A stretch of DNA of 64,000 bases, taken from NCBI GenBank assembly GCA_029264955.1, contig JARHYC010000014.1:1-64000 (forward strand). The letters run 5' to 3'. Below are positions 62,603 through 64,000 of this stretch, one piece after another. Origin of the DNA: Faecalibacterium sp. GTDB lineage: Bacteria > Bacillota > Clostridia > Oscillospirales > Ruminococcaceae. Each line of letters begins with the position of its first letter. Positions within the stretch are counted from its first letter, which is position 1. The translations under genes and the position numbers were made by a program. The notes under the pieces were generated by a model. The model was given only the letters and a program-made list of their open reading frames with translations. It did not search any database and was not told the DNA's origin.

Positions 62603-63835
62603 TCAGGACCAATACCCTCTATTACCAAATTCCTGACCCTGTGCATTCGAATAACCCTGACGATGGCAATTTCTGCGGTTATTCCGGAAGGCCCCGTCTT
62701 CTCTGTGGCAGCGTCCATACCCATATGCGCCATACTCTTCCATCCAGCGCTCATCGGAGGATGGAAGTTCCTGCTCCTGCTTTTCTGTTGACCCAGTATC
62801 GCTAAGTGAAGCCATGTATGGAATACGATTTACTCTGGTAGATTGATGCTCGGCTGCAAATGCGGATAATGCAAAGCTGCTTACTGTCAGAATGCCGACA
62901 ATTGCAGTGGCAATCAGCTTTTTAGACTTATTTCCATGAATCATAACAAAAATTCTCCTTTTTAGTTGCTTGTGCTCAGGTGGAAAGGAAAGGCTCGGCA
63001 ATGAATTTGTTCTACGCTGTGTTTGGACATATGAAATCAGAAGGTAGCCATACTGTTTTCGCTGACTGTGATTGAGATTTCGAACCACTTGTGCATCGCA
63101 GGAAGTTTCCGTGTAGAACTCCAGTTCTTTACACAGCATCCGCACAAAAGGATTAAACCAATGAACCGCTTGCAGGAAAACACCCAGCAGCTTCCACCAT
63201 AGATCGTGCCGTTTAAAATGCACCAGCTCATGCTTTAAAATCAGGGGTGCTTCTTCCAATGAGAGGCCGTCTGCTGGTATCACAATAATGGGCCGAAAAA
63301 AACCAATCAGCATGGGACCATGAATATCAGGCAACGCTCTCAACACCGGGCATTGGCGGATATTACATTCTGCCGCACACAAATTTGCGGTTTTTTGCAG
63401 TTCTTCTGAAATGGATGAAGCATACCGTTGGGCCAGGTTTTTTCGAAAATGCAGGAATGTGAGCAGGTGCCACAGCAGCACTGCGGCCATCCCCACAGAC
63501 CAGATAGCCAACAGGTTTCTTTGCATCTCGTAGCTTGGCATAATCCGGCTTACGGATTCTCTAGTATTTTCAGCATACTCAACATTTTCTGGCATAGCGG
63601 TTTGGGTAGAAGGATATTCGATTATCCCTACTTCCGTATCCCCTGGAGCAGAGAGGTTAGGGAGCAGCTGATAGAACGGAATCAGAAACAGCAGCAGTGC
63701 CATAATGCACCCCAAATACCGAGCGTGCTCAGTCACGCGATCTCCTGCTAACATGAACACCATCTTAGACAGCAGGTAAATACCACTGCCAATTATATTC
63801 AAGAATAGCAGTGTACTGAACAGATAAGATACCAT
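62603..63835 (-). CDS. BlaR1/MecR1-like M56 metallopeptidase, no penicillin-binding domain
   Basis: A 410-residue membrane protease. Three N-terminal helices, then the M56 domain with zinc motif KHELVHFKRHDLWWK (His202, Glu203, His206), then a further helix (IATAIVGILTVSSFALSAFAA) and only about 75 extracellular residues, rich in Arg, Gly, His and two Cys. Classical BlaR1 carries a penicillin-binding sensor there, so this protein senses something else or relies on a partner. GGAGG precedes the ATG, 16 bp after the BlaI-like gene. Confidence 0.85.
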   Translation of the reverse strand: MVSYLFSTLLFLNIIGSGIYLLSKMVFMLAGDRVTEHARYLGCIMALLLFLIPFYQLLPNLSAPGDTEVGIIEYPSTQTAMPENVEYAENTRESVSRIMPSYEMQRNLLAIWSVGMAAVLLWHLLTFLHFRKNLAQRYASSISEELQKTANLCAAECNIRQCPVLRALPDIHGPMLIGFFRPIIVIPADGLSLEEAPLILKHELVHFKRHDLWWKLLGVFLQAVHWFNPFVRMLCKELEFYTETSCDAQVVRNLNHSQRKQYGYLLISYVQTQRRTNSLPSLSFPPEHKQLKRRIFVMIHGNKSKKLIATAIVGILTVSSFALSAFAAEHQSTRVNRIPYMASLSDTGSTEKQEQELPSSDERWMEEYGAYGYGRCHREDGAFRNNRRNCHRQGYSNAQGQEFGNRGYWS

Positions 63836-63851
63836 ATCAGTTCCTCCGTTT

Positions 63852-64000
63852 TTATTGCTCGTCCAGCCATTCTTTTAGAGAATCACGCTCTTCCTCCGAC
63901 ATTCTGCCGCCACCATATAAAGCGGCAAAGAAATTTCGGATAGAACCATCATAAAGCGAGTCCAAAATTCCCTGTGCACCATCTTGTTCGTACTCTTTTT
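63852..64000 (-). CDS. BlaI/MecI-family repressor, C-terminal part
   Basis: Only the last 49 codons are in the window: LDSLYDGSIRNFFAALYGGG and MSEEERDSLKEWLDEQ, the C-terminal dimerisation helices of BlaI/MecI repressors. It precedes the BlaR1-like gene as in bla and mec systems, where the protease removes the repressor after a cell-wall signal. Confidence 0.75.
   Translation of the reverse strand, partial: KEYEQDGAQGILDSLYDGSIRNFFAALYGGGRMSEEERDSLKEWLDEQ

Overview
The window looks like a contig from a gut Bacillota (Clostridia, most like the Oscillospirales/Ruminococcaceae group), probably assembled from an animal-gut metagenome. The support is moderate-GC Gram-positive gene structure with strong AGGAGG ribosome sites, clear TTGACA/TATAAT promoters, sortase-anchored surface proteins, ECF-type vitamin/metal transporters, a BMP-type nucleoside ABC system, GPH sugar symport and mucin-glycan enzymes. 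The taxon is inferred from gene content only. The first ~425 bases do not look bacterial: they resemble a mammalian interspersed-repeat end with AATAAA and a poly(T) run, joined to a truncated bacterial LytR-CpsA-Psr gene, so the left edge is probably a host/bacterium chimera.

Layout. 0.4-2.2 kb: truncated LCP gene and a small wall-anchored protein. 2.2-7.2 kb: TetR regulator, a GH3 glycosidase and a TetR/DUF2871 membrane-protein operon. 7.3-11 kb: iron-complex/cobalamin-type ABC importer with a methyltransferase. 11.3-13.2 kb: a yybP-ykoY (Mn2+)-like riboswitch with terminator ahead of a Na/Pi cotransporter. 13.2-14.7 kb: ArsR, a second DUF2871 protein and a VOC protein. 14.8-18.5 kb: ECF transporter with a fused A-A'-S polypeptide and separate T. 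18.7-21.7 kb: DUF4300-like lipoprotein, ZIP transporter with a dyad operator, MBL-fold hydrolase. 22-29.2 kb: one 2,368-residue wall-anchored enzyme carrying a GH123-like module and a GH33 sialidase. 29.6-35.4 kb: small proteins, then a divergent AraC regulator / sugar symporter / GH3 glycosidase cluster. 35.5-41.3 kb: a five-gene sortase pilus locus in the same order as streptococcal FCT-3 pili (thioester adhesin, SipA-like signal peptidase homologue, FctA shaft pilin, class B sortase, FctB pilin). 41.7-49 kb: nucleoside salvage operon (M20 hydrolase, BMP lipoprotein, ATPase, two permeases, adenosine deaminase). 49-52.5 kb: uncharacterised membrane proteins. 53-60.1 kb: TetR, ECF A-A'-T fusion, Trep_Strep-type S component, two half-size ABC exporters. 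60.1-61 kb: integrase fragments and a stray winged-helix gene. 61-64 kb: MATE efflux gene behind an attenuator-like terminator, then BlaR1/BlaI-like genes running off the edge.

Together the genes describe a host-associated cell that attaches by covalent pili, strips sialic acid and probably GalNAc from host glycans, imports sugars, nucleosides, metals and cofactors, and controls these by metal- and ligand-sensing repressors and RNA switches. The most notable points are the single-chain sialidase/GH123 enzyme, the FCT-3-like pilus with a dyad-less signal peptidase homologue, the Mn-type riboswitch on a phosphate transporter, the shared GTTAGC dyad in front of two transport operons, and the attenuator with a possible leader peptide in front of the MATE gene.
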